NCBI GenBank assembly: GCA_005883585.1
Contig: VBFD01000128.1
Coordinates: 62,001 to 126,000, forward strand
Source: UBA10449 sp005883585
GTDB lineage: Bacteria > Chloroflexota > Dormibacteria > Dormibacterales > Dormibacteraceae
Direction: 5' to 3'
DNA: 64,000 bases
Positions 43,371 to 52,319 of the stretch are shown one piece after another; position 1 is the stretch's first letter, and the number at the start of each line of letters is the position of its first letter. The notes beneath the pieces are model-generated. The model was not told where the DNA came from. It worked only from the letters and a program-made list of their open reading frames with translations, and made no database searches. The position numbers and the translations under genes were made by a program.

Positions 43371-44449
43371 AGCGAGGTTTCGCGCAGCGACCGCCGGAGG
43401 TAGCCCAGGCTCAGCCGTGTGCGGCCGCCGAAGAAGTCGATGATGCCGCGCGGCACGAAGATCACAACGCCGACCAGGAGGAGACCAAGGATGATCTGCG
43501 CGACGATCGGGCGCGCCGTCTCGGACACGAACGGAAGCTCGAATGAGATTGGCAGGGTGCCGCCGAGAAACTGGATCAGCAGCTGCAAAAGGACCGCGCC
43601 GGCGGCCGGCCCGAACACCGTGCCGGTCCCGCCCAGCAGCGCCATCAAGATCATCTGGACGTTGTATTCGATCGGGAATGTGTTGTCCTGGTTGATGAAC
43701 ACGTTCCACTGGGAGAAGATCCCGCCCGCGAGGCCGGTCAGTGCAGCTGCGAGCGAAAAGGCGGCCACCTTGTAGGCGGTGGTGTTGACGCCGAGGACCG
43801 CGGCCGCCTCCTCGTTCTCGCGGATGGCGATCAGGCCGTAGCCGAACTTGCTGCGCAGCACCCACCAGGTCACGGCGATCCCGGCGGCGGCAGCCGCCAG
43901 CATCAGATAAAAGAAAAAGAGGCCGCGGTTGTCGATCGAGTAGATGGGCAGAAAAAGTCCGCTCGCTCCTCCGAACACCGCCTGCCCGTGGTAGTCGATG
44001 TTCTGCACCAGCTCGCCCACCGCCACCCCCACCCCCAGGCTCGCCACGGCGAAGTAGTGCCCGCGCAGCCTGAGCAGGGGAAGGCCGACGAGGACCGCGA
44101 ACCCGGCGGCGACGAGCGGCGCCAACGGAAGCGCGGCCAGGAAGGGCCACTTCGCTTTCGCGATGAGCATTCCGGTCGTGTAGGCGCCGATGCCGAAGAA
44201 CGCCACGTTGCCGAAGGCGGCGTAGCCCGTGATGCCGCCGATGATGTTCCAGGCGGTCGCCATGACGATGAACATGGCGATGATCGTCGCCAGGCGGAAC
44301 CAGAGCCGGTCCGCGAGAAGCGGGATGTTGGCCGATTGGGCGGCGTCGAGCGAAGTCAGAGGAGCAAGCAGCGCGTACGCCCCGATAACCGCGGCGAGGA
44401 TCAGAAAGATCCGCCGCCAGCGCCGGTTCGAGTCGCCTTTCACCATCAC
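43367..44449 (-). CDS. livM: Branched-chain amino acid-type ABC permease LivM
   Basis: This 360-residue permease has about ten membrane helices and the LivM core: ATAWNIIGGITGYAAFGNVAFFGIGAYTTGML early, then FGYGLIAIRENEEAAAVLGVNTTAYKVAAF, the loop that docks on the ATPase. Near the C-terminus it has LLGGTGTVFGPAAGAV. GTG at 44449 overlaps the livH stop (GTGA); the following codon is ATG, an equal choice. It pairs with LivH to form the channel. Confidence 0.94.
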   Translation of the reverse strand: MMVKGDSNRRWRRIFLILAAVIGAYALLAPLTSLDAAQSANIPLLADRLWFRLATIIAMFIVMATAWNIIGGITGYAAFGNVAFFGIGAYTTGMLIAKAKWPFLAALPLAPLVAAGFAVLVGLPLLRLRGHYFAVASLGVGVAVGELVQNIDYHGQAVFGGASGLFLPIYSIDNRGLFFFYLMLAAAAAGIAVTWWVLRSKFGYGLIAIRENEEAAAVLGVNTTAYKVAAFSLAAALTGLAGGIFSQWNVFINQDNTFPIEYNVQMILMALLGGTGTVFGPAAGAVLLQLLIQFLGGTLPISFELPFVSETARPIVAQIILGLLLVGVVIFVPRGIIDFFGGRTRLSLGYLRRSLRETSL

Positions 44450-45255
44450 CGCAGCCGGCCCATCAAGCCTTGCGGCCGTGTCACGAGCACCAGGACCAGG
44501 AGCCCGAACGCGATCGCGTTGGCGAAGACCGATCCCGAGCCGGGTATCGACTGCCCGAAAGCCTCGACCAGCCCGAAGGCCAGCCCGCCGATCACGGTCG
44601 CGCTGACCCTCCCCAGCCCGCCCAGGATCACGACCACGAACGCTTGCAATGTGTACGGCTCGCCCGCGGTCGGCGTAATCGCCTGGATCAGAGCGATCAG
44701 GCCGCCGGCGACGCCGGCGCAGGCAGCGCCGAGCCCATACGTGACGGCGTATGCGTGGCGCAGGTCGATGCCCACCAGCTGGGCGGCGTCACGGTCAGCA
44801 GCGATGGCGTTGATCGCCAGCCCGATGCGGGTCCGGTTCAGGATGAACGCGAGGGCCGCGGAGAGCAGGATCGCGACTCCGAGCGAGATCAGCGGGACGT
44901 AGGGGATGACCACCTTGCCGAGCTCCAGACCCTGGCCTGAATAAGACGGCGTTACCGAACGGAAGTCAGACCCGAAGATGAGCAGCAGGACGTTGACGAT
45001 GATGAGGTTCAAACCGAACGTGAGCAGAAACGTGAAGAGCAGCGGAGCCCGGATGATCCGGTTGATCACTCCACGCTGCATCGTGTAACCGAGCACGAAC
45101 AGCGCCACTGCGTCCACCGGCAAGGTCAGGAACGGGTCCAGGTGCAGGGCGGTGAACAGTTGCCAGGTGATGTAGCCGCCGACGATCACGAGCGCACCGT
45201 GGGCGAGGTTGACGATGTTGAGGACGCCCCACACCAGGCCGAAGCCGACGCCCAC
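44446..45255 (-). CDS. livH: Branched-chain amino acid-type ABC permease LivH
   Basis: 269 residues from the GTG at 45255, with the LivH pattern GFGLVWGVLNIVNLAHGALVIVGGY, the ATPase-docking loop RTRIGLAINAIAADRDAAQLVGIDL and QAFVVVILGGLGRVSATVIGGL. Family homology clearly continues upstream in frame (FVQLVVLGLLAGGVYVAVGVG, back to about 45318), which is most of the first helix. No ATG, GTG or TTG exists there, so either a CTG (45297) is used or the true start was lost. It starts just after the binding-protein gene. Confidence 0.9.
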   Translation of the reverse strand: MGVGFGLVWGVLNIVNLAHGALVIVGGYITWQLFTALHLDPFLTLPVDAVALFVLGYTMQRGVINRIIRAPLLFTFLLTFGLNLIIVNVLLLIFGSDFRSVTPSYSGQGLELGKVVIPYVPLISLGVAILLSAALAFILNRTRIGLAINAIAADRDAAQLVGIDLRHAYAVTYGLGAACAGVAGGLIALIQAITPTAGEPYTLQAFVVVILGGLGRVSATVIGGLAFGLVEAFGQSIPGSGSVFANAIAFGLLVLVLVTRPQGLMGRLR

Positions 45256-45331
45256 CGCGACGTAAACGCCTCCGGCCAGCAGGCCGAGGACGACCAGCTG
45301 GACGAAGTCGGCCGTGGCTAGGCGGCCTCGA

Positions 45332-46555
45332 TCAGCGCTGGTCCCAGGAGGGCGTCGGGTACTGCGGCTGGGCGTCGGCTACGTCGGCCGGGAAGACGGT
45401 GTGGTGGACGCCGTTCTGGATCTGCTCGACGACCATCGGCTTGTAGATGTTGATCCCGCGAGGGTCGAACTTGATCTCGCCGAAGAACACTGTTACGTCT
45501 AGCGCCGCGAGCGCGTCGCGAACCTTCTTGGGATCCAGCGAGCCGGCATTCTCGATGGCGCGTTGTAGGGCAAGACACGCGGCCGTCGACTCGGCGACGT
45601 GGTAATCGGGATCGCCCAGGCCCGGGAACTTCGCCTTGTAGGCGGCGACGTAGTCGGATTCGCTCAGGTAGAAGGCCGGCGCGTATTTGACCTGCGGCGT
45701 CCACTGTGAGCCGTCGAAGACGAAGTTGGCGTCCTTGCCGAGAGCGGCGATAAAGTCCGGCGTCGACGGACCGACGGAGTAGGCGAAGATCTTTGCGTTC
45801 AGCTTCTGCTCTTTGGCCGCCTTGTTGATGGCGATGGCCTCGGTCAGGTGGCCTGAGTTGAGGACAATGTCAGCGTTCGCGGCCTTCGCCGCCTGCACCT
45901 CGGCGGTGAGGTTGGTGGCGCCATTCTTGTACTTCTTGAAGAGGACCACGCTCATGCCTTTGGTGGGCGCATAGTCGTTGATCGCGTTCGCCACCTCGAG
46001 GCTGAAGTTGTCGTCGGCGCTGAGCATCGCGACGGTCGCCGGCTTCGGATTCAGCGTCGCCGCCATGTCGATCACGCCCTCGAGGTACTTGTTGGCGGGG
46101 CTGAGGACGCCGAACGTGTACTTGTAGCCCTGGTTGAAGATCGACTGAGCAGCCCCGTTGGCCTCGACCATCGGGATCTGGTTCTGCTCGGCGACGGCGG
46201 CGTCGGTCGCGGTGGCGGCGCTCCCATACGGGCCGAGTAGAAAGTTCGCCTTGTCTTCAGTGATGAGCTTTTGCATCAGGACAGCTGACTGGTTCGCGCT
46301 GCTGGTGTCGTCGTAGTACTTGATCACGACCGGGTGCTTGACGCCGTTGACGAGTATCCCCCCGCGAGTGTTGATCCAGTCGAGCCACAGGCTGTAACCC
46401 TGCTGCGTGAGGTTGGACTCCTTGACCAGGGACCCGGTGAGCCCGAGCGGCGCTCCAAGGATGATCGTCGAGCCAGTCGATGGCCCGGTCGGGGTCCCGC
46501 CGCCTCCACAGGCAACAAGGGCCACGGCCACAGCGAGCAAAACCAACTTGCGCAC
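45332..46555 (-). CDS. LivJ-type substrate-binding lipoprotein
   Basis: About 407 residues with a lipoprotein signal (KLVLLAVAVALVAC) and then a periplasmic-binding-protein type I fold: IILGAPLGLTGSLVKESNLTQQGY, VVIKYYDDTSSANQSAVLMQKLI, FLLGPYGSAATATDAAVAEQNQIP and a C-terminal YKPMVVEQIQNG. It captures the solute for LivHMGF. The GTG at 46555 follows GAGGTGAGGACA, a good ribosome-binding site, and is preferred over the ATG at 46591. Such proteins in soil bacteria bind amino acids, amides, urea or aromatic acids, so the ligand is not certain. Confidence 0.92.
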   Translation of the reverse strand: MRKLVLLAVAVALVACGGGGTPTGPSTGSTIILGAPLGLTGSLVKESNLTQQGYSLWLDWINTRGGILVNGVKHPVVIKYYDDTSSANQSAVLMQKLITEDKANFLLGPYGSAATATDAAVAEQNQIPMVEANGAAQSIFNQGYKYTFGVLSPANKYLEGVIDMAATLNPKPATVAMLSADDNFSLEVANAINDYAPTKGMSVVLFKKYKNGATNLTAEVQAAKAANADIVLNSGHLTEAIAINKAAKEQKLNAKIFAYSVGPSTPDFIAALGKDANFVFDGSQWTPQVKYAPAFYLSESDYVAAYKAKFPGLGDPDYHVAESTAACLALQRAIENAGSLDPKKVRDALAALDVTVFFGEIKFDPRGINIYKPMVVEQIQNGVHHTVFPADVADAQPQYPTPSWDQR

Positions 46556-46611
46556 TGTCCTCACCTCGCGATGTTGATCAGCCGGCGTCAAGTCGAATCT
46601 TAATCCGCCGC

Positions 46612-47799
46612 TTACGAACCGGCCAGTTCCTCGATCGGGTCGGCCCCCGTGGAGCCGGGATAGCGGGATCGGGCGACCGCCGCCGTGATCACGACCGGAA
46701 CGCTGAGCGCAGCCCCGGCTAGGAAGAGGACTCCGTACTGATGCGCCTGGGCGACGGCGGCCGCGAGCCCCGTTCCGATCGCTCCCCCGGTGAACGCGCT
46801 CGTCACAAAAAGGGCCGCCGCCGTGCCACGCACCTCGGGCGCGATCTCAGTCGCCCAGGCCTGCATCGTCGAGTGGAAGATCGCGTAGCAGCCGCCGATC
46901 AGGACGCTCGCGAGAAGGATGGCGACGACGTGCTGGTCGATGGCGGCGGCCAGGTAGCCCGCGACCGCCATCGCGCCGCCGATTCCGATCGGCACCCAGG
47001 CGGGAGCTCGCGGGGCGATGCGCTTGACCACCCGCGTGCCCGCGAGGACCGCGCCGCCATAGGTGGCGACAACCAGGCCCGCCACGGCGGGGTTCGCGCC
47101 CGTCGCCTCGAGCGCGGGTGCGAAGTAGACGAGAAAGCCCAGCACCATCGCGCCCTCGGGGATCGCGAACAGGATCAGAAACCGCGCCCACGGACGCACA
47201 AGCGCCTGGCGAAGCTGTGCGATCGGTCCGCCCCTCGATGGCTGGGCGTTCGACTCCGGAAGGCTGCGCATCGCCACGACGAGCCCGGCGGCGATCACAG
47301 CTGTGATGCCGAACGTCACCCTCCAGCTGATGTAGTGGGCGAACAGCCCCGCGCTCAGGCTGCCGGCCGCGGTGCCGACCGCGACGGCGGCCAGCAAGTC
47401 GGCGATGACCGCATGGCGGGACTTGAAAGGAATCATGTCGCCCACATAGACGAGCGCGGTCGGGAGGATGGCGCAGACCGACGCGCCGGCGATGATCCGC
47501 GCGGCGATAAGAAGATCCAGGTTGGGAGCAAGTGCTGAGAGAGCACACGCCGCCGAGGTGGCGCCGAGGCTGATCCGGATGATGCGGATGCGGCCGGCAC
47601 GGTCGGACGCGAAGCCCCAGAAGGGCTGCGCCAACCCGTACGCGAGGTAATACGCGGTGGCCGCAATGGCCACGGTTCCCAGCGGGGCGCGGAACTCGAG
47701 CGCGATCGGGATCAGGACGGGCGCAACGGCAAAGCGGTCGATCATGGTCACGAACGGACCCGCCGAAAGCAGCCGGACGTTGAACCCCAGATCCCGCAT
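46612..47799 (-). CDS. MFS transporter
   Basis: This 395-residue major facilitator has twelve helices and the conserved loop 2-3 motif GFASDRAGRIRIIRIS. Segments such as ILPTALVYVGDMIPFKSRHAVIADLLA resemble drug/sugar effluxers of the MFS_1 group. It begins six bases after the glgA stop, so it belongs to the HAD-glgA transcript, and ends 56 bases before the binding-protein gene. Substrate not identifiable. Confidence 0.9.
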   Translation of the reverse strand: MRDLGFNVRLLSAGPFVTMIDRFAVAPVLIPIALEFRAPLGTVAIAATAYYLAYGLAQPFWGFASDRAGRIRIIRISLGATSAACALSALAPNLDLLIAARIIAGASVCAILPTALVYVGDMIPFKSRHAVIADLLAAVAVGTAAGSLSAGLFAHYISWRVTFGITAVIAAGLVVAMRSLPESNAQPSRGGPIAQLRQALVRPWARFLILFAIPEGAMVLGFLVYFAPALEATGANPAVAGLVVATYGGAVLAGTRVVKRIAPRAPAWVPIGIGGAMAVAGYLAAAIDQHVVAILLASVLIGGCYAIFHSTMQAWATEIAPEVRGTAAALFVTSAFTGGAIGTGLAAAVAQAHQYGVLFLAGAALSVPVVITAAVARSRYPGSTGADPIEELAGS

Positions 47800-47804
47800 G
47801 CCGC

Positions 47805-48843
47805 TTACAGGAGCGAGTCGTACAGCTCGATGGTGCGGGCGGCGATCGCCGGCCAGCCGAAATGTCGCAGCACCCTTGCGCGGCCGGCCTTCCCCATCCT
47901 GGTGGCGAGGTCGTGGTGTGACAGCACTTCCTCGACCCGGGCTGCCAGCGAGTCGGTGAAGGCTTCGAGATGCTCTGGCTCGTAGTCGATCAGGTAGCCC
48001 GTCTCGCCCTCGACCACGATCTCCGGGATCCCGCCGACGCGCGAAGCGACGACCGCCGTTTCACAGGCCATCGCCTCCAGGTTGACGAGGCCGAACGGCT
48101 CATACACGGACGGACAGACGAACACCGCCGCGCCGGTGTAGAGGTGGATCAGGTCTTCGAGCGGTATGAAGCGGCCGATCCAGACCAGGTTCCCCCGCTC
48201 GGCTCGCACTCGTTCGGCTAGCGCGGCCACCTCAGCGCCGATCTCGGGCGTGTCTGGAGAGCTGGCGACGATCACGAGCTGGTAGCGGGGGTCGATCCGG
48301 TGGGCTGCCGCCAGGAGCAGATGCAGACCTTTCTGGCGCGTGACTCTTCCAGCGAAAAGCGCGAACGGCACCTCGGGATCGACGCCCAGCTTCTTCAACG
48401 TAGGGTCAGAGGGGGTCGGCTTGTAGACCTCAGCGTCTATCCCGTTGTGGATCACGTGGACGCGATCGCGGCTGACTTTCGGGTAGCAGGTGAGCACGTC
48501 CTCGCGCATGCCCTGTGACACGGCGATCACCGCGTCCGCCGATTCGATCGCCGTCTGCTCGCAGAACCTGGAAATCGCATAGCCGCCTCCGAGCTGTTCG
48601 GCCTTCCAGGGCCGGAGCGGCTCGAGGCTGTGCGTGGAGCGCGGTCGACTCGGGCTTAGGCTCCGACAGCTCGCTCCATGGCTGATGGGCGGTTACGCCA
48701 GGCTCGTCTCGAGGCGCTCCCCAGCAGTGGACGGAGACGTCGGCGAGGTGGCGGAGCTCGCGCGCGAGATACTCGACGTGAATTCCCGCGCCCCCGTACA
48801 CGTCGGGTGGGTACTCGCGAGTCAGCAGCGCGACTTTGTGCAC
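47805..48843 (-). pseudogene. glgA: GlgA-type glycosyltransferase with internal loss and frameshift
   Basis: The N-terminal part from the GTG at 48843 (HKVALLTREYPPDVYGGAGIHVEYLARELR, then VHCWGAPRD) and the C-terminal part (THSLEPLRPWKAEQLGGGYAISRFCEQTAIESADAVIAVSQGM onward to 47805) are both clearly the actinobacterial GT4 glycogen synthase/alpha-maltose-1-phosphate synthase. They lie in different frames and meet at about 48636. The normal stretch of roughly 45 residues between them, containing the HTWY-type segment, is absent. The C-terminal half keeps FAGRVTRQKGLHLLL and CPSVYEPFGLVNLEAMAC. As sequenced no full enzyme can be made. Assembly error is a serious alternative. Confidence 0.85.
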
Positions 48844-48845
48844 GC

Positions 48846-49589
48846 TCAGCAGCCCAATTTTTCCGCGAGGTCGACGAAGTCGTGTGCCTGGACGTCGGCG
48901 GGTGGATCAGGAAGCAAGTCCGCGCCTCCGCCCGGCCCCTTCTCCAGCGGCCGCTCCACGAATGCCGCACGCAAACCCGCCGCCTGGGCGGCGCGCAGGT
49001 CGCCCTTGTGCGCGGCCACCATCATCACCTGGCCCGCTTCGAGCCCGAGGGCGGACGCCGCCCCGAGGTAAACGTCAGGGTCCGGCTTGTAGTGGCGAAA
49101 GTCCTCCGCTGAAAGCAAGCGCTGGAAGGGTAATCCGGCGAATCGGACCAGCGCCGCCTGCTGGGATCGATTGCCGTTCGACAGGGTCGAAACGGTGAAG
49201 CGCTTCGCCAGCCGCGACAAACCTGGCGCGGCGTCGGGCCAGGCGGGCAGCCGCTCCCAGGCCAGCGTGAGCTCCTCTCGAGCGGCATCGTCGAAGCCTT
49301 CGACATCGAGGTTTTGTAGAACTTGATCGAGCGACATCCGGTGCAGCCGATCGAAGTTCGTCCACGGCAGCTCGCCGCGTCGCACCCGATCCATCGATGG
49401 CCCATACAGCCCGCGCCATTCATCCGCCAGGCGCTCCCAGTCGCCAGTGACGCCTCGCGAATCGCCGACGCGGCGCGCCTCGGCGGCCACCCCGGTTCGC
49501 CAGTCGACCGCCGTGCCGAAGACGTCGAACGTGAGGGCCCTGATGCCGCTCAAGTCGGAACTTGCATTCATTTCGGCAAGAGTTAGCAT
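48846..49589 (-). CDS. HAD-superfamily hydrolase, 2-haloacid dehalogenase type
   Basis: About 247 residues of the haloacid dehalogenase type II group: nucleophile Asp in LTFDVFGTAVDWR, STLSNGN (motif II), the lysine-containing HYKPDPDVYLGA and a C-terminal MMVAAHKGDLRAAQAAGLRAAFV. It would replace halide by hydroxyl on 2-haloacids or act as a small phosphatase. ATG at 49589 (MLTLAEMN) or 49571 (MNASSDL) are both possible; the longer frame upstream runs into the divergent gene. The glgA gene starts three bases after its stop. Confidence 0.87.
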   Translation of the reverse strand: MLTLAEMNASSDLSGIRALTFDVFGTAVDWRTGVAAEARRVGDSRGVTGDWERLADEWRGLYGPSMDRVRRGELPWTNFDRLHRMSLDQVLQNLDVEGFDDAAREELTLAWERLPAWPDAAPGLSRLAKRFTVSTLSNGNRSQQAALVRFAGLPFQRLLSAEDFRHYKPDPDVYLGAASALGLEAGQVMMVAAHKGDLRAAQAAGLRAAFVERPLEKGPGGGADLLPDPPADVQAHDFVDLAEKLGC

Positions 49590-49630
49590 GCGGGAGAAGC
49601 GCGTCCGCCGGCTGAGTACTGGGGGTTGAG

Positions 49631-51049
49631 ATGAGACGGTCCCATAAAGCGTTTCTCGTGATGCTGGCCACGGCCGTGGCAGTGGTGGCCAGCTCCGTAA
49701 CAGCTGGTGCGGCGAATCCTCCACCTGAAACGGGAACCATCGATGGCGCGAACTTCCTGATCCAGATGCCGGCGACATGGAACGGAACCCTCGTCCTCTA
49801 CAGCCATGGTTATGTGACGCCGGGCCATCCTCTTACGGCCGTTGACGTCGGCGATCCGGCGACCGGCGCCTGGTTGCTCGGCAACGGCTACGCGATCGCT
49901 GGGTCGTCTTACAGCGTCAACGGCTGGGCGGTGCAGGCGGCCCTCCACGACCAGATCGCACTGCTCGATCACTTCACGGCCGAGCACGGCAAGCCGGTTC
50001 GCACCATCGCGTGGGGACACTCGCTCGGCGGCATGATCACCGCCGGCCTCATCCAGCGCAATCCAGAAAGGTTCGCCGGAGCCATCCCGATGTGCGGCGT
50101 GGTGGCCGGCGGAGTCGGCGTGTGGAACCAGGGGTTGGACGCCGAGTTCGCGTTCAAGACGCTGGCGCCCGAGCCGGCAGCAGCGAGCCTACAGCTGGTG
50201 AACATCACCAACACAGGCTTCGGGGCGGGCAGCAACTTTCAACTCGCTGAATTCGTTGCGGCTCAGGAGCAAGCCACTCCGCAGGGCCGCGCCCGGCTCG
50301 CGCTCGTGGCGGCCATAGGCGATACACCGGGTTGGTTCACCACCGGGTCTGCCGAACCAGCGCCAACCGACTTCGCTGCCAGGGAACTGAACCAGTTCAA
50401 GTGGGACGCGAACGTCGACTTCCCGTTCCTCTTCGCGCTGCGGGCCGACCTCGAGATGCACGCCGGCGGCAACCCGTCGTGGAACGCAGGTGTGGACTAC
50501 CGGATGCAGTTCAACGAATCGATCAACAAGGACGAGGTCGTGGCCCTTTACAGCGCAGCGGGACTCGACCTGCAGGCCGACCTCGACAAGCTGGCTGCAG
50601 CGCCCCGGATATCCGCCCAACCAAACGCGCTCCAGTACCTGAGCCGGTACATCACCTACAACGGCGTGATCGAATCGCCCGTGCTGACGATGCACACGAC
50701 CGGCGACGGCCTGGTGCTGCCCCAGGACGAGCAGGCGTACAGCAGCGTGGTCGCCTCGCGGGGCAACTCCGACCTGTTGCGACAGACCTTCGTGCACCGG
50801 GCCGGGCACTGCGCCTTCACTCCCGCCGAAACCGTAGCTGCGTTCACGACACTGATCCACCGGCTGAACACCGGCAGCTGGAGCGATACAACTCAGTCAT
50901 CGACGATGAACGCGACGGCTTCGGCTCTGGGTCCAGCCTTCAATACGTTGGGAGGCGGGACTGTGGTTGGTCCCGCGTTCATTCAGTTCCAGCCCTCCGT
51001 ATTTATGCGCCCGTTCGACGCCCACAACCGCGGCGAAGGGTTCGGATGA
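49631..51049 (+). CDS. Secreted alpha/beta hydrolase
   Basis: 472 residues with a signal peptide (KAFLVMLATAVAVVASSVTAGA) and an alpha/beta hydrolase core: oxyanion YSHGY, nucleophile S131 in GHSLGGM, an acid candidate in TGDGLVLPQDE and a His in HRAGHCAF. An insertion of about 150 residues between the Ser and acid regions forms a large cap. It probably cleaves an ester or peptide outside the cell. It is divergent from the HAD gene with 41 bases between and ends one base before the convergent M23 gene. Substrate unknown. Confidence 0.85.
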   Translation: MRRSHKAFLVMLATAVAVVASSVTAGAANPPPETGTIDGANFLIQMPATWNGTLVLYSHGYVTPGHPLTAVDVGDPATGAWLLGNGYAIAGSSYSVNGWAVQAALHDQIALLDHFTAEHGKPVRTIAWGHSLGGMITAGLIQRNPERFAGAIPMCGVVAGGVGVWNQGLDAEFAFKTLAPEPAAASLQLVNITNTGFGAGSNFQLAEFVAAQEQATPQGRARLALVAAIGDTPGWFTTGSAEPAPTDFAARELNQFKWDANVDFPFLFALRADLEMHAGGNPSWNAGVDYRMQFNESINKDEVVALYSAAGLDLQADLDKLAAAPRISAQPNALQYLSRYITYNGVIESPVLTMHTTGDGLVLPQDEQAYSSVVASRGNSDLLRQTFVHRAGHCAFTPAETVAAFTTLIHRLNTGSWSDTTQSSTMNATASALGPAFNTLGGGTVVGPAFIQFQPSVFMRPFDAHNRGEGFG

Positions 51050-51050
51050 T

Positions 51051-52319
51051 CTAGCCCTTGAAGCTCGAAGGAGCGCCGGGCGGCAGGTAGGGCGTCGGGT
51101 CCACCGGCCTCTGGTTGATGCGCAGCTCGAAGTGCAGGTGCGCGCCGGTCGAGTTTCCTGACGATCCCTCGAGCCCGACCGGCTGTCCCTGCGCCACCCT
51201 GTCTCCCAGCTTGACTAGCGCCGTCGAAAGGTGGCCGTAGAGAGTGTCCAGACCACCTGAGTGGGCGATGACGACGTAGTTGCCGTAACCGCTGCTCGAG
51301 CTCCCGACCAGCGCCACGACGCCGTCATCGGCTGCGTAAACAGGCGAGCCGAAAGGTTCGACCATGTCGATGCCGGTGTGGAAGTGCGGGTAGCCGCCGT
51401 ATGGCGGCTCGAACCAGAATGAGCTCGGCCCGAAGGGCTGCGAGATGTGCGCCTGCGGCTCCGGCCAGATGAAGCGGTACTGGGTGGAGTGTCCGGCGCT
51501 GGTTGGGATCTGGCCGACGCTGTTCGATTGCGACCACAGCTGTACCTGCGTCCACACCGCCTGCATGGCCGCGGCGATGATTACGTCCTGCTGCTGCTGG
51601 AGCATGTCCGTGACCTGCTGCGCCAGCTGCGCCGACTGGCGGCTCAGCAGGTAGAGCTCGGTCTGGGTCTGATTGATCTTCACCTGCAGGTCGGCCATCG
51701 ACTGCTCCTGCTGCGCCTGCAGGGCCTTCAGCTGCGACAGCTGCGAATCGAGCTGTTCGCGCTGCTTGATCTGCTCGTCGCGAGCGGCCTGCTCTTTCTC
51801 GCGCTCTGCCTGGAGCTGGTTGAGGTCGAGCACAAGCGTGCCCTTCAACTCAGTCGCGCGCGCGCCCGCGACGTTGAGGTCGGCAATCCGGGTGAGCAGG
51901 TCGCTCAGGCTCTGCGCTTCTCCGAGCACGACCAGGACCGATGTTGGCGCGGTGTAGATGGCGCGCGCCAGCTGGCGGAGCTGCTTGCGCTCGGCGTCGA
52001 TCCGGTGCGCGAGGATCGCCTCGCGGCGCTGAGCATCCGCGATCTGAACGTCGAGGTCGGCGATCTTCTTCTGAACCTCGGCGATCTTCGCCTGCACCGC
52101 CTGCTGCTGCGCCGCGTTGTCCTGGAGCGAGGTCTTCAGCTGCTGCTGGGCGGCCAGCGCGTCGGCGAGGTTGCTCCCGAGCTGGGCGCGGATCTGGTCG
52201 ATGAGCGCCTGCTGCTGCTGGGGATCCGTCGGCGACGTATCGGCGGTGGCCCCGAACGGCCCGGCAGCGAGCGCGACGAACGCGAGGGCCAGCGCGAGCG
52301 ATAGGATGAGTCCTCTCAC
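51051..52319 (-). CDS. Coiled-coil M23 peptidoglycan endopeptidase (EnvC/PcsB-like)
   Basis: 422 residues: a signal peptide, then a long coiled coil (about residues 33-260) rich in Gln, Ala and Leu, and a C-terminal LytM/M23 domain. Zinc motifs HFHTGIDMVEPFG, YGHLSTAL and HLHFELR are intact, so the protein should be catalytic, unlike E. coli EnvC. The ATG at 52319 lies in an ATGA overlap with ftsX. The arrangement ftsE-ftsX-hydrolase indicates that FtsEX holds the coiled coil and switches cell-wall cutting during division. Confidence 0.93.
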   Translation of the reverse strand: MRGLILSLALALAFVALAAGPFGATADTSPTDPQQQQALIDQIRAQLGSNLADALAAQQQLKTSLQDNAAQQQAVQAKIAEVQKKIADLDVQIADAQRREAILAHRIDAERKQLRQLARAIYTAPTSVLVVLGEAQSLSDLLTRIADLNVAGARATELKGTLVLDLNQLQAEREKEQAARDEQIKQREQLDSQLSQLKALQAQQEQSMADLQVKINQTQTELYLLSRQSAQLAQQVTDMLQQQQDVIIAAAMQAVWTQVQLWSQSNSVGQIPTSAGHSTQYRFIWPEPQAHISQPFGPSSFWFEPPYGGYPHFHTGIDMVEPFGSPVYAADDGVVALVGSSSSGYGNYVVIAHSGGLDTLYGHLSTALVKLGDRVAQGQPVGLEGSSGNSTGAHLHFELRINQRPVDPTPYLPPGAPSSFKG

